A stretch of DNA of 14,264 nucleotides from Gammaproteobacteria bacterium UBA6724 (GTDB lineage Bacteria > Pseudomonadota > Gammaproteobacteria > Pseudomonadales > Azotimanducaceae): NCBI GenBank assembly GCA_002454165.1, contig DKIG01000028.1, positions 7,824-22,087 on the forward strand, written 5' to 3'. Position numbers and translations under genes: made by a program. Each line of letters starts with the position of its first letter. The first letter of the stretch is position 1. The notes under the pieces are model-generated. The model saw only the letters and a list, made by a program, of their open reading frames with translations. It made no database searches and was not told the origin of the DNA. Positions 1-7,638 of the stretch are shown one piece after another.

Positions 1-56
1 CACGGAATCCAGTGAAATGCCCGGCGGTGACGCACCTTATACGACGGTACCCCTCC

Positions 57-104
57 CCCGTCATTCCGTGCTTGAACCGTCACGGCGATGGTGACAATGA
101 CGGG
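57..104. repeat. REP-like nested palindrome
   Basis: A 9-bp inverted repeat, CCCGTCATT at 57-65 and AATGACGGG at 96-104, is extended on its inner side by GTCAC (79-83) and GTGAC (91-95), giving a long stem with a 13-nt bulge. A second pairing joins ATTCCGTG (63-70) to CACGGAAT (1-8). The CCCGTCATTCC...GGAATCCAG style is typical of extragenic palindromes common in proteobacterial genomes. It lies about 100 bp past the stop of the minus-strand btuB, a usual position for such elements. No U-tract follows, so it is not called a terminator. Bases 1-204 hold no convincing gene. Confidence 0.45.
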
Positions 105-204
105 CCGGGGCAGGAATGATGGAGTGGAAGTCCAGAATGTTACTGGCATTGGGCATGAATCTTCACGGATCCCGTGGCGTCACCCCACCGTCATCATAAC
201 GCCG

Positions 205-2145
205 CTACCAACTAAGGCGGATGCCGACATAACCGCTTGCTCCTGGTGAGCGGTAGCCGTACACCTGTTCATAATTTTCGTCCCCGATATTTTCCAACCT
301 GCCAGTTAAAGTGATGTGGCGGGTCATCTGATAATGCCCTGAGAGACTGGCGAGAGTGAAGGCACCGAGTTTCACTTTTTGCTGGTAGGGTGGGACGGGG
401 GGAAAGAAGTCATCCTCCTGAGTGCCGGTGTGGCTAACCGCCAAATGTAATGCCGCCTTGTCCCAGCGATAAGTCGCCGTGACCGCCCCGCTGTATTTCG
501 GGCGGCGAACTTCTATCTGATCGCGTCCGGTAGCGTCTTCCTGAGTAGCATCCAGATAGGTGAAATTAGCGGTTAGTTCCAGGTTAGAAGTGGGTGCCCA
601 GGAAGATTCCAGTTCCAGACCGCTGCGGTTGGATTCCCCGGTGCTGTTTTCAGCGGTGAATCCGCCTTGAGCGGGGACATAAACAAAGCCGTTAATCTCC
701 CTATCCAGGTCTTCGTTGAACCAGGCAAGGCCAGCGCTGAGTCTGCCCTCAAGCCAGGAATGTCTGATGCCCGCCTCCCAGCCAAGCGACTCCTCCGGTT
801 CCAGGTCTGGGTTGCCGATAAAGTTTGTGAAGTAGCCAAACCGCTCGGTGAAGGTCGGATTCTTGACGCTTGCACCGACGGAGGCAAAGAGGATGGTGGC
901 ATCATTGTCTAAGGGCAAGTTACCGGTGACCCGCCAGGAACTGGCATCCTTAAAGTCTGAATTGTCATCGCGCCGGGCACTGACAGAGAGATTAACCCTC
1001 TCCCCGTCGTATCGATATTCCACGGCAAGACTGGTGGTTTGAAATTTTCGATTCTGATTGGGGTCAGAGAAGGGTGCAACCGCGCCGCGCTGTCGGAAGT
1101 GCTCGGTTTCATGTTCCGCCCGCACCGAGAGTCGTTGCGCTGCCCGCGCAAGATTCAACTGATAGCGGACAGTATCTTTGGTGCCCTCGGTAAAATTCCT
1201 GATCTGGTTGGTCTTAACATCGGATCGGTTGGCGGAGTTGAAGCGTCCCAGATTCAGTTGCTGCGTGATGGCGTCATTGACCTCATGCTGGATGCCGAAG
1301 CCGAAGTATTGATAGGTTGAATCTGATTCAAGGTCGGCGTCAATGGGCAGACCGGCGGGACCGAAGGTGTCAATGGCGGTGGTCGTGGCGGTGTGTCTAG
1401 CGGTAAACGACAAGGCGAGGGTGTCTGCCAGTTGATACTCGCCCGCCAAGTTGACACTGGTGTTCTCAAAACCGTCATCCTCCTTACCGGTTCTGGAAAT
1501 ATTGGTGCCATCCGTGGCAAGCGATTCAACTGATAAATTGATGCGCGCGCTGGGCGTCCCGTGGCGAATGGAAAAGGCACTCCTCAGGGTGCCGAAGGAG
1601 CCAGCCTCAGTGGTGATGCCAAACCGGGTGCCTGGCACCCTTTCCCGCGCCTGCGTAATGATGTGCACAACACCCGCCATAGCGTCACTTCCCCAGAGTG
1701 CGCTCTGAGGACCCCGCACGATTTCTATTCGCTCAATGCCGGTGGTCAGCAGGCTGCTGAAATCAAACCCGCCGCCCTGGGCTATGTCATTCGCCTCAAT
1801 GCCGTCAATGAGTACCAGCACCTGATTTGCTTCGGCGCCTCGGACGCGTAGCTGAGTTAAAGCACCTCCCGACCCTGCCTGAGTCACGGCAAAACCGGGC
1901 ACTTCACGCAGGAGTTCCTGTAGGGTGGCTGCATTTTTGATAAGGATATCTTCGGCAGTAATGATACTGACGGAGCTGCCAGCCTCAGCGACGGACACCG
2001 GGGTAGCCGAAACGGTGACGACTTCCAAGTTGGTATCCTCAGCCGCGATGGCTGGCAGATGAGTAAGACACATGCCAAGCCCCGCAAGGAGGACTAGTCT
2101 GGCATGGGTTAGTAGTTGCGACGCCTTAGGGTTTTGTTTCATCAT
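205..2145 (-). CDS. btuB: BtuB-like TonB-dependent vitamin B12 receptor
   Basis: Outer-membrane receptor that would import cobalamin into the periplasm with energy from TonB/ExbBD. From the chosen start the protein is 646 aa, against about 614 for E. coli BtuB. It has a signal peptide (hydrophobic stretch around residues 16-30, likely cleavage after AIAA at 35), a TonB-box-like LEVVTVSA at 40-47, a plug domain (about 55-165) with IVRGPQSALWGSDAMAGVV, and a 22-strand-type barrel ending in an aromatic residue (RLSW). The open frame continues upstream to a GTG at 2406, but those 87 codons lie inside the riboswitch and are rejected. Two adjacent ATGs (2145 and 2142) follow GGGGAG at 2154-2149; the second is better spaced (6 nt against 3). 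The B12 riboswitch in its leader is the main reason to prefer cobalamin over a siderophore. Its G+C is clearly higher than that of the neighbouring liu genes. Confidence 0.9.
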   Translation of the reverse strand: MMKQNPKASQLLTHARLVLLAGLGMCLTHLPAIAAEDTNLEVVTVSATPVSVAEAGSSVSIITAEDILIKNAATLQELLREVPGFAVTQAGSGGALTQLRVRGAEANQVLVLIDGIEANDIAQGGGFDFSSLLTTGIERIEIVRGPQSALWGSDAMAGVVHIITQARERVPGTRFGITTEAGSFGTLRSAFSIRHGTPSARINLSVESLATDGTNISRTGKEDDGFENTSVNLAGEYQLADTLALSFTARHTATTTAIDTFGPAGLPIDADLESDSTYQYFGFGIQHEVNDAITQQLNLGRFNSANRSDVKTNQIRNFTEGTKDTVRYQLNLARAAQRLSVRAEHETEHFRQRGAVAPFSDPNQNRKFQTTSLAVEYRYDGERVNLSVSARRDDNSDFKDASSWRVTGNLPLDNDATILFASVGASVKNPTFTERFGYFTNFIGNPDLEPEESLGWEAGIRHSWLEGRLSAGLAWFNEDLDREINGFVYVPAQGGFTAENSTGESNRSGLELESSWAPTSNLELTANFTYLDATQEDATGRDQIEVRRPKYSGAVTATYRWDKAALHLAVSHTGTQEDDFFPPVPPYQQKVKLGAFTLASLSGHYQMTRHITLTGRLENIGDENYEQVYGYRSPGASGYVGIRLSW

Positions 2146-2251
2146 GCTCTCCCCACTCACACCCGAGTGCTCTAAAAGGAACCATGAAGGTCGGGGCGAG
2201 GGAGTAGAACAAAAAGCAGATCCGCCCGCCGCGGTACCTTCGCTAATTTGG

Positions 2252-2412
2252 ACAGGGTCGGTCTCCGGGCTCACGAGTGGATTTTGCGGTCGGTTCGCCT
2301 TCCCATGCTGAGGCACAGTGGCTGTGTGAATCGACTCCTCGTTTACCGTTGCGGGGGCAGCGCCAGAATTGAATCCACATGGATTCGCACTGGCTTCCCG
2401 TTTCACCCGTCC
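2252..2412 (-). ncRNA. cobalamin (B12) riboswitch
   Basis: Read on the minus strand, the leader shows the conserved cobalamin aptamer blocks in order: GGGAAGCCAGTGCGAAT (start of aptamer, about 2400-2384), GCGCTGCCCCCGCAACGG, GCCACTG, GGGAAGGC and the B12 box GAGCCCGGAGACCG (2272-2259). This is a class I-like cobalamin riboswitch that binds B12 and reduces expression of the downstream btuB. About 105 nt separate the B12 box from the ATG. In that stretch CTCCC (2204-2200) is complementary to GGGAG (2153-2149) at the ribosome-binding site, so control by hiding the RBS is plausible. That pairing is inferred, not shown. Ends are approximate. Confidence 0.95.
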
Positions 2413-2451
2413 GCCGATTGGCAGTTGGGCACCCTCTCCAAAGGTGTCGTC

Positions 2452-2481
2452 ATTCTAAATGGCAACCATGGATTGAGTCAA
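2452..2481 (-). promoter_or_regulatory. sigma70 promoter of btuB/riboswitch leader
   Basis: On the minus strand a -35 box TTGACT (2481-2476) and a -10 box TAGAAT (2457-2452) are separated by exactly 18 bp. Each is one or two bases from consensus. The predicted transcript starts near 2445, just upstream of the aptamer, so the riboswitch is fully contained in a leader of about 300 nt. Confidence 0.7.
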
Positions 2482-2720
2482 TACAGTCGGGAGCGCAGAG
2501 CTTCTCATTCAACGCTTTGGCGCGGCACTGAACCTAAACCCCCGCATCCATATGCTCTAGTATCTATGATGCCAAGGGCTACTTCTGGTTTAGGTGCTGT
2601 AGCAAAGTGCCGCCAGTGCCGTGCACGATGCACTTAGGCATGTCGGTGGTACCGGAAATCATATCTTGATGTCGTAATATAGCGGTTAGACTTTTCTTAC
2701 AGTTTTGCTTACAACTTTTC
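2482..2720. other. intergenic, no gene recognised
   Basis: This stretch lies between the end of liuE and the btuB promoter. I see no coding region with family resemblance on either strand and no hairpin followed by a U-tract. GTGCA-CGA-TGCAC at 2621-2633 is a small palindrome without a run of T on either side. The liuE-proximal end (about 2690-2720) is T-rich on the plus strand. Base composition changes from the G+C-rich btuB side to the A+T-rich liu side within it. Confidence 0.5.
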
Positions 2721-3623
2721 TTATAACTTCATCGCCTGGGCAACGCGTGATTGATTGCGGCGGTTCATTTTCCCAGAGATGTAATTACCAGCGACAATGG
2801 CTAATTTTAAATCAATTCCAGTTTCTATTCCTAGTCCATGTAAAAGATATAGAACGTCCTCAGTGGCAACATTGCCGCTTGCCCCTTTTGCGTATGGACA
2901 ACCACCAAGACCAGCGACGGCGCTATCAATAACCGCTATTCCTGATTGTAACGCAGCGTATATGTTTGCCAGTGCCTGACCATAAGTGTCATGGCAATGA
3001 ATAGCCAATTGTTTGACGGGTACAGACAGACAGACAGTGCTAATCATACGTACTATTGATGTAGGTGTGCCGATACCTATGGTATCGCCCAGAGATATTT
3101 CGTAACAGCCCAAATCATTAAGGGGACGGGCGACGTTAGCGACATGCTCGGCGGCAACCTCTCCTTCGTAGGGACAACCTACAACGCATGATATATAACC
3201 TCGTACTGGTATATTGTGTTTACTCGCTTCAGACATAATTGGCTTAAAGCGATTTATGCTTTCATCAATACTGCAGTTAATGTTTTTTTGTGAAAATGAC
3301 TCAGAGGCTGCTGCAAATACAGCTATCTCATCAACGCCAGCATCCAGTGCAGCGTGTAAACCCTTTAGGTTTGGTGTAAGTGCTGAGTAGGTAACCCCCA
3401 TTTTTCTATCTATACCAGCAAATACTTCTGTACTGTTGGCCATTTGTGGTATCCATTTTGGTGACACAAAACTACCCACTTCAATGTTATTAAAGCCAGC
3501 ATTTGAGAGTTGATTAACTAGTTCAATTTTGTCTTCCACAGATACTAGTGATGCCTCATTTTGCAAACCATCGCGAGGACCAACTTCAAATATTTTAACG
3601 TCAGCAGGAATTGAAAAGCTCAT
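2721..3623 (-). CDS. liuE: hydroxymethylglutaryl-CoA lyase
   Basis: Splits 3-hydroxy-3-methylglutaryl-CoA into acetyl-CoA and acetoacetate, the last step of leucine and isovalerate breakdown in the cytoplasm. The 300-aa length is normal for bacterial enzymes. The TIM-barrel motifs are all present: GPRDGLQNE at 15-23 (Arg17/Asp18), the metal-binding HCHD (His209, His211), and the signature AVAGLGGCPYAKGASGN, in which Cys242 corresponds to the active-site cysteine. The ATG at 3623 has a strong GGAGG seven bases upstream. It is the last gene of the liu operon, 15 bp after liuD. I see no clear terminator behind it. Confidence 0.95.
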   Translation of the reverse strand: MSFSIPADVKIFEVGPRDGLQNEASLVSVEDKIELVNQLSNAGFNNIEVGSFVSPKWIPQMANSTEVFAGIDRKMGVTYSALTPNLKGLHAALDAGVDEIAVFAAASESFSQKNINCSIDESINRFKPIMSEASKHNIPVRGYISCVVGCPYEGEVAAEHVANVARPLNDLGCYEISLGDTIGIGTPTSIVRMISTVCLSVPVKQLAIHCHDTYGQALANIYAALQSGIAVIDSAVAGLGGCPYAKGASGNVATEDVLYLLHGLGIETGIDLKLAIVAGNYISGKMNRRNQSRVAQAMKL

Positions 3624-3638
3624 TTTATGACCTCCAAT

Positions 3639-4235
3639 TTACGCCTGCTCAAATGCCAGTAATTCTGCACCGCCTTCCACCAGGTCACCGGGCTTATAAT
3701 AAGTTTCTTTTACAATGCCATCAGCTGGCGCGCGTATAGCGAGTTCCATTTTCATAGCTTCCATAATGAGCAATGTATCATCTTTTTTTACCTTAGCACC
3801 GGCCTGCGCCAGCACATTGATTACAGTGCCGTTCATAGGAGCCGTGAAGTCGGGATTTTTTCCTGTTGTTTCAATATCGCCGTAGTCGGGTTCTGCTGAC
3901 TTAAAATCCAAAGAACCGTGTTCTGTAAATAAGCTGAAGTGATCTTCAAGTGACACTACAGTTACTTTTTGACTGTGGCCATTAATCTCAGCCGAGAGTG
4001 TATTACCTGAAAGTGAGGCATTGGCGACAACAACGTCACCGTCATAGCTAATGTGAAATTGTTCCGGTTTTGTGGAGTCAAGTTCTCCTATTGAAACCAT
4101 AACTTGGTTGTCGTTAATAAGGATAGTTTCATTATGCACGTTTGGTGCATTTAATCTCCATGCACGTACAGCATTCCAAGGTGAACTTGGGTCATTGTTG
4201 TTATTCAGTTCATGGTGACTTTGTTCGCGATGCAA
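3639..4235 (-). CDS. liuD: methylcrotonyl-CoA carboxylase alpha, C-terminal (biotin carrier) part, frameshifted
   Basis: This is the C-terminal third of the biotinylated alpha subunit. It carries the linker/BT region (about 15-110, SPWNAVRAWRLN at 18-29) and a biotinyl domain (about 128-196) with the attachment motif EAMKM, biotin on Lys162. The frame opens at a TTG, but that is probably not a real start. The same frame continues upstream as CGLYLLLHRE, the small hydrophobic helix usual just before SPW in these proteins, back to an A7 run at 4282-4276. Removing one A there joins it in frame to the biotin carboxylase part upstream. So this is the second half of one gene, not a separate carrier protein. 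Whether the break is real or a base-calling error cannot be told here. Confidence 0.88.
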   Translation of the reverse strand: MHREQSHHELNNNNDPSSPWNAVRAWRLNAPNVHNETILINDNQVMVSIGELDSTKPEQFHISYDGDVVVANASLSGNTLSAEINGHSQKVTVVSLEDHFSLFTEHGSLDFKSAEPDYGDIETTGKNPDFTAPMNGTVINVLAQAGAKVKKDDTLLIMEAMKMELAIRAPADGIVKETYYKPGDLVEGGAELLAFEQA

Positions 4236-5655
4236 AAGTAGGTATAAGCCGCAAAGAGGAATCTGGTTTTGGATGTTTTTTTGAGTACTCTTTAAATATT
4301 ACCTTTTCATGTTTTTCAATAAAGCCAGTATCTAAATCAGCTTCGATAAACGGTGCACAGGTAGCCAGGTTATAGAGAAAATTGATATTAGTGGTGATGC
4401 CACTGATGCGATATTCTGTTAGTGCGCGAGCCAAGCGAGCCAAAGCGCGATTTCGATTTTTATCCCATACAATTAATTTAGCAATCATTGGATCGTAATG
4501 GACACTCACTTCATCGCCTTGGACTACGCCGGTATCTACCCGCACATGAACATTTTCTTTTGGTGTTTGCAGGTAACTTAGCGTACCTGTAACTGGTAAG
4601 AAGTCATTGTCAGGGTCTTCTGCGTAGATTCGTGCTTCAAAGGCATGTCCAGTTATGCATAATTGTTCTTGTGTCATCGGGAGATGCTCGCCTGCAGCAA
4701 CACGAAGTTGCCATTCGACCAAATCCTGTCCAGTAATCATTTCGGTAACAGGGTGTTCAACCTGTAAACGGGTATTCATTTCCATAAAGTAGAATGAATG
4801 ACCTCCATCAGGGTTCGTGTTGAGTAAAAACTCAACTGTACCGGCACCTTGGTAGTTGATTGCCTGTGCTGCACGAACGGCAGTCTCGCCCATTTGTTCG
4901 CGCAAGCCTTCTGGCATATTGGGTGCAGGTGCTTCCTCAATTACTTTTTGATGACGACGTTGTACAGAGCAGTCCCGTTCAAACAAATACACTCCCTTGC
5001 CATGCTGGTCACAAAAGACTTGAACTTCTACATGGCGTGACTGGGTAAGATACTTTTCAATCAGCATGTCATCATTATTAAAACTCGACATGGATTCACG
5101 TTTTGCTGCTGCGAGTGCCTCATCAAATTCTTCTGGATTCCAGACTTGGCGCATACCCTTGCCGCCACCACCGGCGACAGCTTTTAGTAATACTGGGTAG
5201 CCCATTTCGTTGGCTGATTGTCTCAATAATTCAGGGTTTTGATCTTCACCATGGTAGCCAGGTACTAATGGCACATTGGCTTCGGCCATAATGTCCTTCG
5301 CTGCAGACTTTGACCCCATTGCTTTGATTGCTTCGGCTGGTGGGCCAATAAAAATAATATTGTTGTCAGCGCATTGCTTACAAAAGTCTGAGTTCTCTGA
5401 TAGAAAACCATAGCCTGGATGGATTGCTTGAGCGCCGGTTTTTTTGGTTGCTTTGATGACGCGTTCGCCTATTAGATAAGATTCGCGAGGTGGTGCTGTA
5501 CCAATATGTACAGCTTCATCCGCCATGCAAACGTGTAATGAATTTTTGTCTGCATCCGAATAAACGGCAACAGTACGAATTCCTAGAATGCGGGCTGTTT
5601 TGATAATTCTACAGGCGATTTCACCGCGGTTAGCGATAAGAATTTTTTCAAACAT
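4210..5655 (-). CDS. liuD: methylcrotonyl-CoA carboxylase alpha, biotin carboxylase part, frameshifted
   Basis: ATP-dependent carboxylation of biotin, the first half-reaction of 3-methylcrotonyl-CoA carboxylase; LiuB is its partner. The biotin carboxylase N domain starts at residue 1 (KILIANRGEIACRI). The ATP-grasp glycine loop GGGGKGMR is at 162-169, RDCSVQRRHQK at 227-237 and the catalytic EMNTRLQVEHPVTE at 292-305. Family-like sequence runs to about residue 458 (FIEKHEKVIFKEYSK). The last 20 or so residues are unrelated because the frame shifts at an A7 run (4282-4276), ending at a TGA. A complete alpha subunit would be about 660 aa and end at 3639. The start is clear: the ATG at 5655 follows AGAGGG, and the repaired liuC frame overlaps it by 8 nt (5648-5655). 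Choice of methylcrotonyl- over acetyl- or geranyl-CoA carboxylase rests on the liu neighbours. Confidence 0.92.
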   Translation of the reverse strand: MFEKILIANRGEIACRIIKTARILGIRTVAVYSDADKNSLHVCMADEAVHIGTAPPRESYLIGERVIKATKKTGAQAIHPGYGFLSENSDFCKQCADNNIIFIGPPAEAIKAMGSKSAAKDIMAEANVPLVPGYHGEDQNPELLRQSANEMGYPVLLKAVAGGGGKGMRQVWNPEEFDEALAAAKRESMSSFNNDDMLIEKYLTQSRHVEVQVFCDQHGKGVYLFERDCSVQRRHQKVIEEAPAPNMPEGLREQMGETAVRAAQAINYQGAGTVEFLLNTNPDGGHSFYFMEMNTRLQVEHPVTEMITGQDLVEWQLRVAAGEHLPMTQEQLCITGHAFEARIYAEDPDNDFLPVTGTLSYLQTPKENVHVRVDTGVVQGDEVSVHYDPMIAKLIVWDKNRNRALARLARALTEYRISGITTNINFLYNLATCAPFIEADLDTGFIEKHEKVIFKEYSKKHPKPDSSLRLIPTFASRTKSP

Positions 5656-5940
5656 GGAGCCCTCTCTTTTTCTTACCTGAATAGTTATCTAGCCAGGCGG
5701 CATGGCGTTTCTCTAAAAAAGCTGGAGCCCTTCCTGCTCTTCAGGTGAGACGTGAACCGAGTCAATCAATTCACAAGTCTTCTCAACCAAGTTATCTGAA
5801 ACCGGTTGGTTGGCAACATCAAAAATAAGTTGCTTGGCCGCGCTGATAGCATCTGGACCGTTGCCAAGCAGGGATGATATTAATGAATCTATTTTCGTAT
5901 CCGGTTGGTCAATGCTGGTATTTACTGTTGAGTTCTGCAT
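5648..5940 (-). pseudogene. liuC: methylglutaconyl-CoA hydratase (enoyl-CoA hydratase) remnant
   Basis: The remaining frame (5713-5940) codes for only 75 aa, against about 260-270 for this crotonase. Residues from about 12 on match the C-terminal helices of the family (LLGNGPDAISAAKQLI, then VSPEEQEGL). The first ten or so residues look like a native N-terminus, starting 2 bp after the liuB stop. The roughly 190 residues between them, with the oxyanion-hole loops and catalytic glutamates, are gone. The 3' end is also shifted: the frame stops at TAG (5715-5713) in a T6 run. One extra T would continue LFLEKRHAAWLDNY, the expected tail, and end at TGA 5650-5648, overlapping the liuD start. The intact enzyme would hydrate 3-methylglutaconyl-CoA to HMG-CoA. 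As written, no activity is expected. Confidence 0.75.
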
Positions 5941-5942
5941 GG

Positions 5943-7553
5943 TTACATCCTGAATACGCCAAAGTGGGAATCTTCAATTGTTTTATTCAGCGATGCTGAT
6001 ATCGCTAGGCCGAGCACTTGCCGTGTTTCGGCGGGGTCAATAACACCATCATCCCAGAGCCTTGCTGAGGCGTAATAGGGGTGGCTCTGGGTTTCATATT
6101 TATCAATAATGGGTTGCTTGAAAGCATCTTTTTTGGCTTGGCTAAAATTTTCACCTGCATTTTCTTTTTGTGTGCGCTTAACTTGTGATAATACGCCAGC
6201 GGCTTGCTCTCCGCCCATGACCGATATCCGTGCGTTTGGCCACATAAACAGAAAACGGGGATCATAGGCACGTCCACACATGCCATAGTTGCCTGCGCCG
6301 TAGGAGTTGCCAATCAGGACGGTAAATTTTGGAACTTGCACGTTGGCTACTGCGGTCACCATTTTTGCACCGTGCTTTGCGATACCGCCAGCTTCGTACT
6401 GTTTGCCCACCATAAAACCAGTAATATTTTGTAGAAATACCAGAGGTATCTTTCTCTGCCCGCAGAGTTCCACAAAGTGCGCTCCTTTTTGTGCGGACTC
6501 ACCGAATAAGATGCCATTATTTGCAATTATCGCCACGGGGTAGCCAAAAATACGGGCAAAACCACAGACTAAAGTGGTGCCGAATAAGGCTTTGAATTCA
6601 TCAAAGTCAGAGCCGTCGACAACACGAGCGATAATCTCGCAGATGTCAAAAGGCTGGCGCATGTCCTTAGGTATAACGCCATAAATTTCTTTGCTATCGT
6701 ATAAAGGTTCTACCGATTTTTTGATATCCAGTTGGCTTGGCTTCACACGGTTTAGGCGGCTGACTGTTTGTCTTGCAAGCTTTAATGCATGATGATCATT
6801 TTGTGCATAATGGTCTGATACCCCGGACTCACGGCAGTGAACATCTGCTCCGCCAAGTTCTTCTGCCGTTACTACCTCTCCGGTAGCGGCTTTAACCAGT
6901 GGTGGCCCCGCTAAAAATATGGTGCCTTGGTCTTTTACAATGATTGATTCATCAGACATGGCTGGTATATAGGCTCCGCCTGCGGTACAAGAACCCATTA
7001 CAACGGCGATTTGCGGTATGTTCTTGGCTGACATGTTCGTCTGGTTAAAGAAAATACGGCCAAAATGCTCCCGATCAGGGAACACCTCGTCTTGCCTCGG
7101 TAAATTCGCGCCGCCCGAATCAACCAGGTAAATACAGGGCAAGTGATTTTGTTCGGCGATGGCTTGTGCTTGCAAATGTTTTTTGACCGTCAATGGGTAG
7201 TAGCTACCACCTTTAACTGTCGCATCGTTGGCAACGATTATGCATTCCTGTCTGGCAACGCGGCCTATGCCAGTGATGATGCCTGCTGCTGCAACTTCTT
7301 CATTACCATAAACTTTAAAGGCAGCCAATTGTGATAACTCAAGGAAGGGTGAGCCTGCATCAATTAGTGCATCAATCCTTTCTCTTGCAAGTAACTTGCC
7401 TCTGGATTTGTGTCGTTTCCGGTATCGTTCGTCGCCGCCTAATTTTATTTTCTTAACTACTTTATACAAGTCATCAACCAGAGACTGCATGTGTTCTGTG
7501 TTCTCTATAAATTCGGCAGAGCGATCGTTTATTTTGGTTTTGATCGCACTCAT
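5943..7553 (-). CDS. liuB: methylcrotonyl-CoA carboxylase beta (carboxyltransferase) subunit
   Basis: Transfers the carboxyl group from biotin on LiuD to 3-methylcrotonyl-CoA, giving 3-methylglutaconyl-CoA. At 536 aa it is full length for MccB. It shows both crotonase-like halves: the N-terminal CoA-binding half with GSCTAGGAYIPAMSDE (187-202) and the C-terminal half with GESAQKGAHF (351-360), GNSYGAGNYGMCGRAYDP (415-432) and SVMGGEQAA (444-452). The glycine-rich stretches form the oxyanion holes. These are features of the MCC/geranyl-CoA carboxylase branch rather than propionyl-CoA carboxylase. It begins 85 bp after liuA with only a weak GGTGA upstream. It ends 2 bp before the liuC ATG (stop TAA within ATGTAACCATG), which suggests translational coupling. 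Confidence 0.95.
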   Translation of the reverse strand: MSAIKTKINDRSAEFIENTEHMQSLVDDLYKVVKKIKLGGDERYRKRHKSRGKLLARERIDALIDAGSPFLELSQLAAFKVYGNEEVAAAGIITGIGRVARQECIIVANDATVKGGSYYPLTVKKHLQAQAIAEQNHLPCIYLVDSGGANLPRQDEVFPDREHFGRIFFNQTNMSAKNIPQIAVVMGSCTAGGAYIPAMSDESIIVKDQGTIFLAGPPLVKAATGEVVTAEELGGADVHCRESGVSDHYAQNDHHALKLARQTVSRLNRVKPSQLDIKKSVEPLYDSKEIYGVIPKDMRQPFDICEIIARVVDGSDFDEFKALFGTTLVCGFARIFGYPVAIIANNGILFGESAQKGAHFVELCGQRKIPLVFLQNITGFMVGKQYEAGGIAKHGAKMVTAVANVQVPKFTVLIGNSYGAGNYGMCGRAYDPRFLFMWPNARISVMGGEQAAGVLSQVKRTQKENAGENFSQAKKDAFKQPIIDKYETQSHPYYASARLWDDGVIDPAETRQVLGLAISASLNKTIEDSHFGVFRM

Positions 7554-7638
7554 TTAAGTCACCGCTGATTGGGGATTTGTAAGAACATTTTTATATAAGA
7601 TGATTGTTAATGCGGTTATTGACAATAATGTTGCCGGG

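Noticed and set aside
164..176. CACGG-ATC-CCGTG hairpin as btuB terminator
   Set aside because: Short stem with a 3-base loop and no U-tract downstream on the minus strand.
2146..2406. 87-codon N-terminal extension of btuB from a GTG
   Set aside because: It is the riboswitch read as protein; the signal peptide starts only after the ATG pair at 2145/2142, which has a ribosome-binding site.
2621..2633. Terminator hairpin between liuE and btuB
   Set aside because: Only a 5-bp stem and no T-run on either side.
2248..2637. 129-codon plus-strand open frame
   Set aside because: It is the complement of the riboswitch and promoter, with no family resemblance and no ribosome-binding site.
4210..4235. 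Separate acetyl-CoA carboxylase-type carrier protein gene overlapping a biotin carboxylase gene
   Set aside because: The carrier part keeps the alpha-subunit linker (SPW...WRLN) and its frame runs on upstream with alpha-subunit residues, so it is one broken gene.
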